Part shown: one piece after another, positions 45,940 to 58,442 of the stretch
How the letters are laid out: each line of letters opens with the position of its first letter
Position numbering within the stretch: the stretch's first letter is position 1
Assembly: GCA_003999685.1 (NCBI GenBank)
Contig: CP021229.1
Location: forward strand, 1,426,001 to 1,490,000
Source of the DNA: Taiwanofungus camphoratus
Taxonomy: Eukaryota; Basidiomycota; Agaricomycetes; Polyporales; Taiwanofungaceae
Direction: 5' to 3'
DNA: 64,000 bases
Translations under genes and position numbers: made by a program
The notes under the pieces: model-generated
Databases searched by the model: none
Seen by the model: the letters and a program-made list of their open reading frames with translations, nothing else
What the model was told of the DNA's origin: nothing

Positions 45940-47722
45940 ATGACCAAGAACTACTTCTCCGTCCCCATCTACTTCATCGTCTTCCGAGAGACCCTCGAGG
46001 CCGCCATCATCGTCTCCGTCCTCCTCGGTCTCGTCGAGCAGATCATCCACGAAGACCCCTCCGCCATCACGGGCGTCCGCCCAGATACAGTCACAGACCC
46101 GGTCGCGGACACCGTCGCGGACACCGTCGCGGACACCGCCGTGGACGAGAAGTCGCCCGTGCAGCAGGACTCCGCGTCCAACTCGCAGCGGGACGATACC
46201 TCCTCGGGCGAAGACGCCTCCGGCGAGCCCGAGCTCACCAGCGAGGAGGACACGGCGCTCTCCGCAAAGCGCCTCGTGCGCAAGCTGCGCATCCAGATCT
46301 TCCTGGGCTCCGCCGTCGGCCTCTTCATCGCGCTCGCCGTCGGCGCCGCGTTCATCGCCGTGTGGTTCACGCAGGCGTCTAACCTGTGGGCCAAGTCGGA
46401 GGAGCTGTGGGAGGGTGAGTGCATGCTCCGGCCCGCGTGCGTGCCCCGCTTCTGATGCGCTCACTTCCCCCAGGCATCTTCTCGGTAATCGCCGCCGTCA
46501 TCATCTTCGTCATGGGCATCACCATGCTCAAGATAGACCGCGCGAAGACCAAGTGGCGGATCAAGCTTCAGCGCTCATTCTCCGGACGCAGTGCGTATAT
46601 CACCCGTTCTTCCATCGCACCTTCCTGAACTTGGCCCGTGAACCCCGAACAGAGGTCGATAGGGAAGGCCGCGCGGGGCGATGGGTGCTCTTCCTCCTGC
46701 CCCTAATCACTGTACTTCGTGAGGGTACGTGTTGCGCTGCCGCCCCTCTCCACGCGCCACTGATCGAGCACTACTCCCGCTCCCTCAATGTCATTCGTTT
46801 ACCTCAGGCATGGAAGCCGTGATCTTTGTCGGTGGTGTATCCTTGGGACAGCCTGCAGTCTCCATCCCCATTGCCGCCATCTGTGGGTTCGTCACCGGAC
46901 TCGTCTGCGGATACCTTATCTACTCCTTTGCGAGCCGCACGAGTACGTCCCTTCTCCTTCCTCCTTCCTCCTTCCTTATGCCTTATTTTACGCGGATCCG
47001 CATTCTCCATCCGGCTTCGCGCCTTCGCGTGCTTCTGTGATGTGGCCCGTGCTGACGTACACCTTGCGCCTTCTAGCGCTGACCGTGTTCATGGTCGTGA
47101 TGACGAACTTCATCCTCCTAATTGGCGCAGGCCTCTTCAGCAAGGCGCTCTACGCGTTCGAGGAGCAGCACTTCAACGACATGTGCGTGCCCGTCCGCTT
47201 CCCCTCCCTTCTGTCTTCCCTGATCGTAGTCACGTTGCGCTGATACGTCCCTGTCCCCACGCAGCGTCGGCGCGGACGTGGACGACACGCGCGGAGACGG
47301 GCCGGGCTCGTTCAACGTGCGCGGGAGCGTGTGGCACCTCGACTGCTGCAACCCAGAGAACAACTTCGACAACGGCGGCTGGATGATCTTCAACGCGATC
47401 TTCGGCTGGACGAACAGCGCGAGCGTCGCCACCGTCATGTCGTACGTCGCGTACTGGGTCGCGGTCATCGTCGTCCTCATCTACCTCAAGTTCAAGGAGG
47501 TGCGCGTCTCCTCCCCCCTTCGTCCCATGTCCGCTTGCCGGGGTGAGCTCATGACCATAACCTTCTTTTTTCTGTGTGCAGGGCCGCACGACGCTGTTCG
47601 GCAAGGAGTCTGCGGCGGGCGTGCGCCGCCGCGAGCATCGCGTGCGCATGGAGCAGACGGAGCGCGAAAAGGAGGGTCTGCAGGAGGAGGGCCTGCAGGT
47701 CGCAGAGCTCCCCCAGCAGTAG
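45940..47722 (+). CDS. FTR1: Ftr1-type high-affinity iron permease
   Basis: Plasma-membrane permease that takes Fe(III) from Fet3. Starts MTKNYFSVPIYFIVFRETLE; the first iron motif RETLE lies in helix 1. A long, acidic, Ser/Asp-rich loop follows, with a short repeat VADTVADTVADT coded by 12-base units near 46104-46140. Then a helix (IFLGSAVGLFIALAVGAAFI), WEGIFSVIAAVIIFVMGITM, LFLLPLITVLREG and, after an intron, MEAVIFVGGVSLGQPAVS, together giving the second REGxE-type motif (LREGMEAV). Later helices are IPIAAICGFVTGLVCGYLIY, LTVFMVVMTNFILLIGAGLF and VAYWVAVIVVLIYLKF. The soluble tail ends EEGLQVAELPQQ. The segment HLDCCNPENNFDNGGW is typical of basidiomycete Ftr1. Exons join in phase. Confidence 0.93.
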
Positions 47723-48457
47723 GAACGTTCCGGAGCCGGACTCTATCACCGTTCGCGTGGCCGCGGCCGCGGCCGCGCTGTCCAAAAAGCTGTCTTTGTC
47801 TCTGTCTTTGTTCCACCTATCATTATGGTTGTGGGGGCGTATGTACGTTAGCGTAGTCACGAGGACACGAATGAGATGCGAGGTCCAGATGCATGCAGCT
47901 TGGCGCGGACGCTCGGTTTCTCCTGGGGCATCCGCAGTCCGGTGGTTTTTGCTGCGTCCTAGGCCTGCAGGACGTGATGCGGCGAGAGGACGCCCGCGGC
48001 GCTGGGGCGTGGCCTCATGACGAAGATCGATTTGGCTAGCGTCCGAGTGAAGTGTCCGCTAGAATGGTTCGACACACGGAGAGCCCTGAGTGCGCATGGA
48101 TTCCGCTCGGCAGGCCATGGCGTTCGCTCATGCGTCCAGACATGATCCGGACGCCAAGCGCGCCAGGAAGTGCAAGTGGTCTGGAGCGGGAGCAAGAAAA
48201 CGGAACCGTCTGGAAGACTGGAACGTCGCACTCCGTCCTGGTTTATCGGATATGCCAGAGACGGTGCAGACGCTCCCATGTTTAGCGGCTAGAATCGTTT
48301 GTGCACGACCTCGGCGTGTTCCTTTGGCACACTCCTTGTCACTTGGCAAGTCTTCGGCGGTAGTAGCGGGTGCAGACAATCATTCAGTTCTGCTAGCGCA
48401 TCGTTGGAAGTGCGGACGGCCAATAGCCTATCAGTGGGCGGGGATGACGAGTGTTAT

Positions 48458-48466
48458 ATCAGATAA
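48458..48466 (+). promoter_or_regulatory. orphan iron-type GATA site (ATCAGATAA)
   Basis: Full consensus match about 735 bases past the FTR1 stop, with no recognised gene beside it. Confidence 0.55.
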
Positions 48467-48492
48467 GGGGTTCTTGCAAAGCTTAATTGAGT

Positions 48493-48501
48493 ATCAGATA
48501 A
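48493..48501 (+). promoter_or_regulatory. orphan iron-type GATA site (ATCAGATAA)
   Basis: Second full match on the same strand, 35 bases after the previous one. Paired sites are usual in targets of these repressors. Confidence 0.55.
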
Positions 48502-50198
48502 GATGAATGACTGAATTGAGAAGGAAACAAGAATGGCTCAGCTATTTACGGACGGCGCATGTCCAAACGGGAGATTGAGTGGATCAGTGGCGATGTGTTT
48601 GGCCGCCCTGATAAGATATCCCCACGAATCTCGTCTGGGCTTCCAGGAAGACATCGTGAGGCCGGTGAACGGCGACGGAAACGACGAAGTTTGTTTGACA
48701 CGACCCATAGCTGCCCTTCTTTCATTTGGGGAGTCATATCAGCACCGGTCCGAGCGTTCTCCTAGCATACAATTGCCTACAGTTGGTCTCGACAAACCTG
48801 ATCGTAGCGATGTCACTCTTTCGCAAACAAGGCACAGAAGCAGTCCGTAACTGTCTGATGAAGGAAGGTGTTATTGGTGCCTGAATATCAGTCTCCGCCC
48901 TTGATGACACACTTGTCAACTAGCAAGCTTCCCACCTCTTGCAGGACATGTGTTCCCACAGTGGTGCACATTAGCTGAACCCATGCTTCATGCTGACCTT
49001 GCCTTGCCAATTCACTTGCTGATAAAAGGTTAAAAAGCCTTAGCAGTCAGCTCCTCTCAGTTCTTAGAGTCGGGTAATTGGACGTGTTCCTATTGGTTTG
49101 ATGCGCCTTGCTGCATCATGTCGACTGATGATAAGAGCTATAATTGAGAAGATCAACGGATAACCTTCAGTTCTCGTAAGCATTTAAGGCGACACAGGTA
49201 TCTAGACACGTAACAGAGGTAGGGCAAATTTTCTGTGTGGAGGTCGGAGTCGGCTCGGCCTAGAAGGAAACTTAACTGTAAATCGGGAGCTGGTCCGAAG
49301 AAGCATCATTTATAGCCTGGTGGATCAGCGGCGGTCATGATGAAACGCGGGGGCGTTGGAATGAGTGTCTACGCCCTAATGATGAGAAATTAGCGACAAG
49401 CATATAGCTTGAACAAGCCGAACCGATTGAACGATGCTTGCAACATCACATGGGAAGAAATTCGTGTCATACAACCTGAATCGTATGACCAACAGCCGAC
49501 GTTCTTTTCTCTTAAGTTTCGAGACGAAGTAGAAGGCAGTGCTCAAAGGGACATTATTCGCGTGCCTTCAGAGTCACGATCCGCATCCCTCAGTACGGAA
49601 ATGCCGGTAGCCTCGGGTGAGGATCTTCGAACTAACATTAGTCATCGATGTGGTCCGCATAGAGCATCTGAGTCTTTAGAGCCTCGCATGTAGGTGGGAG
49701 AATGTCGGCTGCTGGGATCTATAATAGGATTTGGAAGTAATCCTTCTCCAGGGAAGTCATCTCGACCGGGTTCAACTTAGAGCAGTGATGAAGGAAGTCG
49801 TCTGTCGAAAGCATGTCGACATTTGACAACTTATGCAGCATTTGAACGAGGCAGTATCAGAAGCGGGCATTAGGATTCCAAAAATACTTACGACCTTATG
49901 AGAAGAGTGAGTAATTGCAGCAGCCGGTTTGAAACACGTACAGATGAATCATATTGCATATCCGTAAGGCTTGCGCCTTGAAAACAACTACGAAGTCTCA
50001 TACCGGAAGTAGAAACAGCTTGCGGAGAATGGGTCGGGTGGTTCTGAGTTCTATCACTGCTGTTGCAGGAAGACTACTTTGGCTGAGAACTAGCTCAGAT
50101 GTGCACATGAATCGCTGGGAAGAGACCTCTCCTACAATCGAAATCTGTACCTCTAAGCCTGGAACAGAGATATAACAAATTGGGCCGACCATTCTTCG

Positions 50199-52572
50199 TT
50201 AATTAGAGGCTTGCAACCCGAGGGCAGCGCCTTCTTCCTGTACGACCCAACCAAGGAAGTTAACCCATTGCTCTTCCCAGAGGCGAAGAGCATTCCGCTT
50301 CTCTTCCTCATTAAGTGAAGAATGCTATACCGGTTCATGAGTTGATAGCATACATAGGACTTTCGGATATATAAAAAACACACCCTAATACTGTCGCGGG
50401 CAAACTCGCCCATGGTAAGAAGTCCAGTCACTTCACTGGCCACGAGGACCTGTGTATGATCGAAGACGTCAAAGCAACCAAAAATATCAGGGGTCAAGTC
50501 CATTTTTGAACACCTGGTCTAGACAGACCTGAAAATAGTCAAACGAAAGACCCATGTTCCCGAAGACGGCGGGATCATCGGAACATAGTGCTACACGGAC
50601 GCCGTGATTCACCAGAATAGGAAGAGGATGCATCGGCATGGATGTTGTGAGGCGCTTGAAAAGACGAGGCTCAATCGCAACCGTCAAATTGAGTGAAAGT
50701 GCATGCTACCCACCAAAATTTCGTTCCTGTTGTACGTTCAGTCCCAGAATCAATTGACTATAGCAGATTCACGATGATAATAGTGGTCATACGAGATGGG
50801 GCACACTTCTACCGCAATATCCCTTTCTTTGCATATCTCCATCAATCGTGGATGCTTGACTAAAGAAAAACTGAATAGAATATGTAACGTAAGTGCTATC
50901 TCACAAATCAAGTATCAGACTGACCCATGACCGATGCGCTTGGTACCAAGAAGGATAGCATCATAAAGGTTCATGTCTGCGGCAGTACCGTCGCCGAGCG
51001 TTTCTCCTGCATGAAAGATGAAGGGAATATTGAGACCCAGCTCTTTTTGACGCTCCATGAATTTTGTAAGTGGGGCGACATAGTCGATAAGAGGCTTGAG
51101 GGAATCTTCATGCCCAACGAGGTCAAAACCTTTTCCACATCGAGTAACAAGATAACGCAAATTTCGAGAGTCGGTATGAATATGCAATGTGCACAGCGAG
51201 TTCAATTTTCACCTGCTACCAAGTGCGGAAATTCCCGTTTCAAAGCTAGACAATCTTCTAGATACCACTCCAGCTCTTCAGGGGTGATGTGGCGGAGAGT
51301 GGTATAGATGATCTGGACATTAAATGGGTGAACAATATTGCCGGAATATACACTGCAACATTGAAACCGTGAATGCCTTACCTTCGAACCAATAAATTGA
51401 TTCTCACGGCCCTGTCGCTTCATTTCTTCCCTGACTTCATTGAGAACTTCACCATACATGACGAACCATTCCCTGTGGGGGACATTTTCTTCGCCATCGG
51501 ATCCAGTCATGTATCTTTAAGGATGTAATATTACACCCAGAACCAACCAAGGGTAGAAGCAGTTGCCTTACTTGTACCAAAAGTTGATTCGAGCTTCTAC
51601 ATACGAGATCCCATCTTCAATCGAGGACACAAAAAATTGTCTTAAATACTCTCTCCAGACAGGGACAAAATAAACGAGGTTCTTCGTCTCCACCTTGAGC
51701 CTGATGTATGTAGTGTAGAATGTAAGGGTCGCTTACGTGACAAATTCGAAATGTTTTTGTGAACTTAGCCCATATCTGGATACAGCTTTATCGCTAGTAA
51801 GGCACAGCGAAATCATCGAATATCGACACACCTTAGAGGGGGAGTTATGTGTGCCATAGGCTTCTGAGGGGCTTATCATAAGTGCACTGATGATCCACTC
51901 ATCGAATCCATCAGGGCCCCCGAGGCTCGCATCGAAAGTCTCTCTGGCCTTGTGCAGCGGCACCCATTCCCCTGGAATGTACGTGAAATCTGTCAAGGAG
52001 CTCATATGGCCGAATTGAGCCCTGGGTAATGCTTTAAATTCGGGCAAAATGGTCTTGATGTTACGCGCAGTAAGATGACTAGATACACGGACATGTATCG
52101 CGGGTTGTTCAAGGCAAAGCTGGAGCAAGATCCGCGTATTCACTGTTGCATCAAGATGTGCATGTAAGAGGGCGCCTTTAGGCATCTAAAAACGCGTAAG
52201 ACATGGGAGATGGACTGCTATGATAATGAGCTACCTTAGTCAAAATCTGAAACAACTTCGTCTGTACAACGGTCTCTCGGGCTTCAAGTAACAGAATGAA
52301 CGAGGCGTGAGGAAATATGTCAAAGAAAAGTCCGTACACGTTAGGAACGCCATCCCAGGGAAGACGTTGGGAGATGTGTCTTCTGGTACATAGTCAAAAA
52401 TGGTCTTGCCCTCCGTGCCCCATATAGATTGAGCTTCATCAGCGCGAATCCGACGCACAATGCGGTCTGCTTGCGCTTCTACATCCGTAAGGTTTTTCAA
52501 TCTCGAGGAGTCCACACGGTGAGCCCTGTCTTCGTGAATGAGCTGTTCCCGCCGCTCCAGATAGCTATTCAT
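50199..52572 (-). CDS. ADA2/CECR1-type adenosine deaminase
   Basis: Adenosine deaminase-related growth factor (ADGF/ADA2) family; hydrolyses adenosine to inosine with a zinc ion. Starts MNSYLERREQLIHEDRAHR without a signal peptide, so the fungal form is probably cytosolic, unlike animal ADA2. Metal and catalytic motifs in order: MPKGALLHAHLDATVN (HxH), FIFHAGETLGDG (zinc His and proton-shuttling Glu), KRIGHG (His) and VALCSDDPAVFG (Asp pair). Other blocks are EYLRQFFVSSIEDGISYVEA with INFWYK, and VEVCPISYDHYY, where many relatives have CPISN. The C-terminus is SLNEEEKRNALRLWEEQWVN, then GWVVQEEGAALGLQASN, with the stop at 50199. About ten short introns. No damage seen. Confidence 0.9.
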
Positions 52573-53135
52573 CCTAGATCTGATAGGTATCTTGGGTCCC
52601 GACCCAATCGAATGCCGTTTGCTGAACTTTCCTGCTTGCGTCCGGCGTATATTTAATGCCCACCCAGTTAGTAAGACTTAAGTAACGGCTGACTCTAGCT
52701 TCCAAGCTAGAGATCGAAGAATTACCCAAGCTGTGAGCTTGGCTGAATGGGAGTGGAAAAGAAAGTAGGCCTGAGACGCGTACGCAGAAGAGACCTCGAC
52801 GGCAAATGCCGAATAGCTTGCAAATGACTTAGACAAAAAAACCACGAGTGCTTCTACACTAAGTGGAATAAGCCAAGACGTCTTGATCATATATTTTGGG
52901 GGAAGCACTATGGAGAACCACGGAGGGCACTACAATCCGAGTAGCAAGGAGTCGGGAACTTAAACAATGGCGATTGAATTGCAGGTTTCCAGTCGACCAT
53001 GGTATAAACGACAACAACAACGCATAAGTTAATAACAAGGAAGAAGGGAAAAAAAACAAACACGGAACTGAAATGGACAGCGTCATACACCGGGAGCAGA
53101 AGAATGCTAACCAGTGTCCTCTGAATAAATACCAA
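52573..53135. other. intergenic, no recognised gene
   Basis: Promoter side of the deaminase gene and 3' side of the second C2H2-RING gene. Nothing recognised. Confidence 0.45.
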
Positions 53136-55337
53136 CTAATCGGCGCCCACGTGTAGTCGCAGCAACATGATCCTTTTGCAGACGGGGCATTGCATATTCT
53201 CAGAAAGCTCCTTCAGGATGCAACTGTCACAGCAGACACAATCAGTTGTTTATTATTTTGGATAGTTCTAGTGAGTGATTCATACCTATTACAGAACAAG
53301 TGACCACACATTGTTGCAGTAGGTTGATCACAAGGATCCTTGAAACAGACCCTACAATGCCAGGAAATCCCTTTGGGCGACTTCGGCCTCCGAGGTGGAT
53401 GTATCGGCGAACGCGATGTGTCTCGGACTGTCATGTCTGTATCAGTAGAAACTGAAACAGAAAATACCAAAGCTTAGTTCAGGAGAACACGATGACTACC
53501 TGCAGAGGGCTTACTCTCATGCACGGACTGAGTGGCGACGGTGGCAGAACGGCGCACGTTCGACGGTGGTAGGGAGATGATGGAAGCTGGCTTCGAGACT
53601 GATGAACGCACTGACGCAGGCACCGGAGCGCTCTGTCGTTGAACATGCTCGGAGGCTATCTCTACAGGTCTGAATGCGGCACTGCGAGAAGGCACATCGG
53701 GGACAACAGTCACGGTATGACCATCATGTAAAGTAACAGTGTTAGGAGTCTTGACTCTCGATGGCGCAATTTCATCCCGCTCAGATACAGGAGGAATGAC
53801 CGGTGTCCGGGGTGAGTTGAGGATGTCATACATATGCGAATGGATGTCTGAGTCTGCGTCGGAACTGTGCACAGACCGTAAGGACACCGAGGAGACACTG
53901 GAGGAGCTCGCAGAACGGGTGGGCGTCATGCCTGGCCGGCTGCATAACAGTATGAGCACGGAACCCAATGTTCGTGTTAATCATCGCTCGCCTGATGTAG
54001 TCGAGCGTCCGCTCAGTCAGGGCAGGCGACGTGGGATTGCCTGAGAGGTGTGAAGCGACACTGCCTGCAACTGAACAGCTAACACTGTAAGGACCCACGA
54101 CATCCCCAACGATAGAGGCCTCACCCAAAGATGATGCTGAGGGCAATGTTGGCTCCGAGACTGCACGTGCCATAGACGAGGTCGATTCAGCGCGATCGCG
54201 CTCCTGAGAACATCTATAGTCTAAGTGCGACACAACGGAGGGGAAATCACCGACGAAGCTTGCCTGAAACTCGAACACTGCCGTCCCCGGTGAGCCAGGT
54301 GCTGATGTCCGTTCCACTACCAGGGCAGGTCGACGTAGCAGAGGAGTGGACGGCAAGGACTGCATCTCAGCCGCTGTAACTGATGACGGCCCGGCAGATA
54401 TCTGTGACAGAGGCGGGTAGCAAGACATACGCGCGACCAGCCATGAGGCATCTCTCGCTTCTCAGATCCCCAGAGCACTTACCATTGTGTGAACACTAAG
54501 AGGCGACGACGTAACCTTCGACTTGGGGTGGACCGAAACCATGTGCTACGTGACCATGCACTTGTCAGGACAGGAATATACTTGAGTGAGAAAAGAAGGC
54601 CATCGACGCCTACCTGCGCGTAGGCACTGTCATCCCTGAGGCCGACTTGACAAAGGTTACAGCAGAGATGGGCAGAAGAATTGCGGTAGTGATCCTGCAA
54701 CGCTTGATTGGTTCGAAAGATTTTGTTACAAGGGCAACATAGCACAGCAGAATGGGCGGATGTCGTATGCTGAAAATATGGACACGCATGAGTAGAGACT
54801 CGGTCGCAGCATGCTACAGACCAACGCTGTCAAGGAGCTCGCTTGTCTCAAAAACCTTGGTACAAATAAAGCAGGTATGACGAAGCGGAATAGCGAGCTG
54901 AGCCTGAGGGGAGGCACCAGGCGTGGGTACATTATGAGCGGCTTTGATATGCTGACGCCCCAGCGATATACCGGTGGATGGTTCAGCCAGAAAGAAAGGT
55001 TGAGAGAAGGACAACTTGCCACATCAAGAGCAGTCTGATCTCTGAATCCTTCAGGACAACAAGGACAATTGGGGTGCACGTTGGCTTCGCGATAATGGGT
55101 CTTCAAAGCCGACTCGGACTCCACGTTGACAACACAGATAGAGCAGTGCACACGCCCCTCCAACTGCTGGGCAGTGCTGGTCTGGTTGTCGCTGACTCCA
55201 TTGCTCGACGCAGTCTGAGGAGCGCTTTGGACTACAGTGACGGTGGGCACCTCGTATACATGACCTTTGTCTCTGGCGTGCTGCTGACATGCCTGGATGG
55301 TCTGAAACTGCCTCTGGCACGATGCGCATGCGACCAT
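53136..55337 (-). CDS. C2H2 zinc finger plus C-terminal RING finger protein, second gene
   Basis: Same architecture as the gene at 388-1458, opposite strand. From 55337: MVACASCQRQFQTIQACQQH (C2H2), then VHCSICVVNVESESALKTHY with CPCCPEGFRDQ, then CPCNKIFRTNQALQDHYRN with LCCNLCQVGLRDD, so alternating C2H2 and CxxC knuckles. A long Ser/Pro/Thr-rich middle follows (about 53480-54430), likely disordered. The RING is CRVCFKDPCDQPTATMCGH with LFCN, then after an intron CILKELSENMQCPVCKR, ending LLRLHVGAD at 53136. This suggests a ubiquitin ligase role, but no substrate can be named. A small intron splits the RING at the same place (after the LFC part) as in the first gene, which supports common descent. 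Confidence 0.75.
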
Positions 55338-56194
55338 AGTAAAACTGTGTCCTCGACGACGAGAGGAAGGAAGATGCCATATGCGAACCTAGCTCCCAGA
55401 AATATAAGGTCTTGCATCCTCGTGTGTGCCTCGAGGACGGGAGTTGGTTCTGAACCCACAAGAGGACGCTGGGATGCGGCACCACTTTCTCATGGCCAGT
55501 GAAGACATAGCAAGCACCCATCAATAAACGGGAACAACATGCATTGTAGGTTTCAATCGTGTACTACACGATTGTGTCTAGGGCCGTTGGCGGTTATCCG
55601 AATGACGAGATGCTCAGCGTCTGAGAGATTACCGAGACGTGGACGATACCAATTGAAGCCCAAGATAATAGTGGAAGGAGCACCCATGTTCAAGGGAAGA
55701 AAAACAGCGACTTGAGATAATGGAAAAATTCACAGAGAACCAGTATACATGGCGATGATAAGTGCAACAGCCAGGCAGATCGCAGGAGCTCGAGGCGAGG
55801 GTGCGGTCATCCATGCATACCCTGAGATGGCTACAGCGCGCACTGTTATGAAATCAAATGTAGGGGACCTCACAAGACTTGTTCGATTCTTCAAATTCAA
55901 GCGCAGAACGTGCAGTCCGGTCAATTTATAAGTAGCCGATCAAGCCTTAGATTTAAATACGTCATTTATGCACCAACTTGTTTACTGGACATCAAGCTTT
56001 CAAGCTATGTGCCTTCCGCATGGTCGGACTCGCAACACCCTCAAATTCGTTGCTGTTTATCCCGATGACATCTCTGTTCTGATAATTTCACATTTGAGCA
56101 ACCTATCCACCCCGAGCCGTGGTAACATGAACCCCAAGCCGTGGTAACCCCCCCAAGCTATATACGCAGAAGCCCCAACATCATCTCGCCACGC
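55338..56194. other. intergenic, no recognised gene
   Basis: Promoter side of the C2H2-RING gene and 3' flank of the aldo-keto reductase. Nothing recognised. Confidence 0.4.
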
Positions 56195-57702
56195 CTACTT
56201 CTGCAGCGGTGGCGTGCTCGCGAACAGCACCGAGCCGAGCTCGGGCGGGTAGCGTGGGCCGTTCGCGGCGCTCGCGCTGTCTGCAATCGCGCGCACCTCC
56301 TGTACCTCCTCAGGGGTGAGTTTTACGTTCACCGCAGCGAGGTTCTCTTTCAAGCGCTGTGCAACAGATCGCAGCAGCCCAGTCAGCCTGTGTCCTCAGA
56401 GCGTCGACAGAAAACGGTAGAAAAGGGGGCCGAGACTGCTTTCAAGGTGGAGTGTGGACGTGGAAGAAGGCGGGCACGCACCTCGACGTTGGTTGTGCCG
56501 GGAATGGGGATGACGTCTGGGCCCTGCGCAAGCAGCCACGCGAGCGCGACCTGGCCTGCCGTCGCGCCGTGTCTCTTGCCAATCTCCGCGAGCCCGGCCG
56601 CGAGCTTGAGGATGTTCGGGAAGTTCGCGTGCGAGTAGCGCGGGACCTTGCGCCGGAAGTCGTCCGCGTCGAAGTCATCTGGCGATTTCTGTGTGCGAAG
56701 GAAGGGATTTACGAGCGTGGGGATTCGGGTGGAGTCAAGAGTGCTAGAGTAGGAAGAGGAGGGGAGAAGAAGGGTATGGACGTACGTATCGCCCGGTAAG
56801 CATCCCACGTCCAAGAGGCGAATACGCGACGATCGCAACGCCGAGCTCCCGCGCGAGCTTGAGCAACCCGATTTTCTCGTCTTCGATGTCGAGCGTGAAC
56901 GGCGAGTACTCGACCTGCAGCGCGGAGATAGGGTGCACGGCGTGCGCGCGGCGGAGCGTGTCCGCGGAACACTCGGAGAGGCCGAGATATTTTACCTTGC
57001 CCGCTCTGTGGCAGAGGCAGCATGAGCATACGCACGTACTAGCAAAAGGACAAGCGGGCGGTGCACCTGACGAGCTCGGCCATTGCGCCGACGGTCACCT
57101 CAATCGGGACCTGCGGGTCTGGCCTGCGGCGTCCACATCAGCTATTCCTGCCTTCATCACGAGCCGGAATCGTGACACACCGATGCAGATAGTACAACTC
57201 TACATTGTCGACACCGAGCCGCGCAATGGAACGGCTGAAGGCCTCGTGCACGTACGCCGCGTCGCCATTTATGACGCGCCCAGGTACGCCGGAGCGCAGG
57301 CCGAACTTGGTCGCGAGGAATATGGAGGAGCGCTTACCCGTGCGCTCGAACCTGGAGTTATCGCGTCACGTTGGGGGAGGGAGGTGTTAACGAGAAAGAG
57401 GAAACAGCGGAGGAGGGCAAGGCAGAGAGGCAGCGCACCATCTCCCGATGAGCTCCTCGGAGTCACCATAGACGTTCGCGGTGTCCCAGGTCGTGCACCC
57501 GTTCTCGTACAACGCGTCCAGGATCTGCCAACATCATGCGGCTAAGCTGGCTACTTCTAGACAAATAGCTGGCTCAACGCACCTTGAAGCGCTCCTCGTC
57601 GGGGAGGGGCTGGCCGTAGAACGCGGAGATGCCCATCGCGCCATAGCCAATGGCGGAAACGACGTGCTCGCCGATCTTGCGTGTGGGGAAGGGCAGCGCC
57701 AT
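56195..57702 (-). CDS. aldo-keto reductase, intact copy
   Basis: NADPH-dependent aldo-keto reductase of the YakC/pyridoxal-reductase-like type. From 57702: [39 protein letters not shown] with catalytic Asp and Tyr, [11 protein letters not shown] with the catalytic Lys, and VELYYLHR with the His. Then [84 protein letters not shown] and, after the last intron, [20 protein letters not shown]. It ends [12 protein letters not shown] with the stop at 56195-56197. Length (about 340 residues) fits the family. Introns sit at the same places as in the decayed copy at 25198, so the pair arose by DNA duplication, not retrocopying. The true substrate cannot be told. Confidence 0.9.
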
Positions 57703-58299
57703 GTTCGAGTCTGCGGGATGGTGAGATGGCAGGGAATATCGAGATATGGGCCGGGATCAGTGAGTCGAGCTTATATATCTTTCCGGCCTTTGCTTGTATG
57801 ACTGGATCTGCCGGTGCCGGGAGGGGGCAACGTCAGCTATGCAGCACGGTACCGCGTATACGGATCGGCGAGAAGGAGCGTAAGGTTCCGCTGTAAGTAA
57901 TACTATCGTGGGCGATCGACCTTGTATCTGTTCTCAATTCACAAGGTTCTGACGCCAAATTCGGTCTTTGTAAGTGAGCCCAAAAGGGATTTGTAAGATG
58001 GCATCCACTTGCATGTCCGAGTCCGAGCGAATCCTCTGGAACGAGAACAACTAAGCTAGCATTCGTGGGTTACTACAGCCTTGAACTGGAAGTATGTGAG
58101 CGGCGCACCTAGCATTCCCGTCCGTCCGTCAAGCCTTTGCAAATGGAACATGGTGATCTACCAGTGAACGTGCAATCGCACACGATGACCGGACCTCAAG
58201 CGTTCTCGGCGTTGAGGTCGCGCCCGTGCATGACACCTATGGTAGACTCCGCTTAGCTACTTACCGTGATAACAGCTTCCTACTTGTTAGCAACTGCTT
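57703..58299. other. upstream of aldo-keto reductase
   Basis: Nothing recognised; probable promoter region. Confidence 0.4.
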
Positions 58300-58442
58300 A
58301 TACACACGGCAGACATGGCCCAATCGGTGAGGGTAAAAGAGCAGTAAAATATCGATTGAAATATGGTCGGTATGTCAAAGAACTTGTGAGGGTTACCAAA
58401 TATGCCTCGCATATTCCAATCTCTGATTGGCCCAATTTTTGA
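58300..58442 (+). repeat. diverged interspersed repeat, copy B, left half
   Basis: Matches copy A (24211-24375) in block order up to CCAATTTTTGA. The right half resumes near 59387. Confidence 0.5.

Larger units (their letters stand above)
47723..50198. other. 2.5 kb without recognised gene, with two GATA sites
   Basis: Apart from two iron-type GATA sites (48458, 48493), I see no family. A 105-codon frame (48533-48850, starting MAQLFTDGACPNG) begins 32 bases after the second site but has no support beyond position. Frames near 49409-49693 lack an ATG. Confidence 0.4.

Noticed and set aside
45925-46464. Long minus-strand frame opposite FTR1
   Set aside because: Shadow of FTR1 exon 1; low-complexity Asp/Gly content and no family.
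48533-48850. Frame starting MAQLFTDGACPNG, which recalls an RNase H start
   Set aside because: The likeness is only about ten residues; the other RNase H motifs do not follow.
24211-58442. Idea that both aldo-keto reductase genes were copied together with an upstream repeat
   Set aside because: The repeat is on the same strand at both loci while the genes are on opposite strands, so it was not copied with them as one block.
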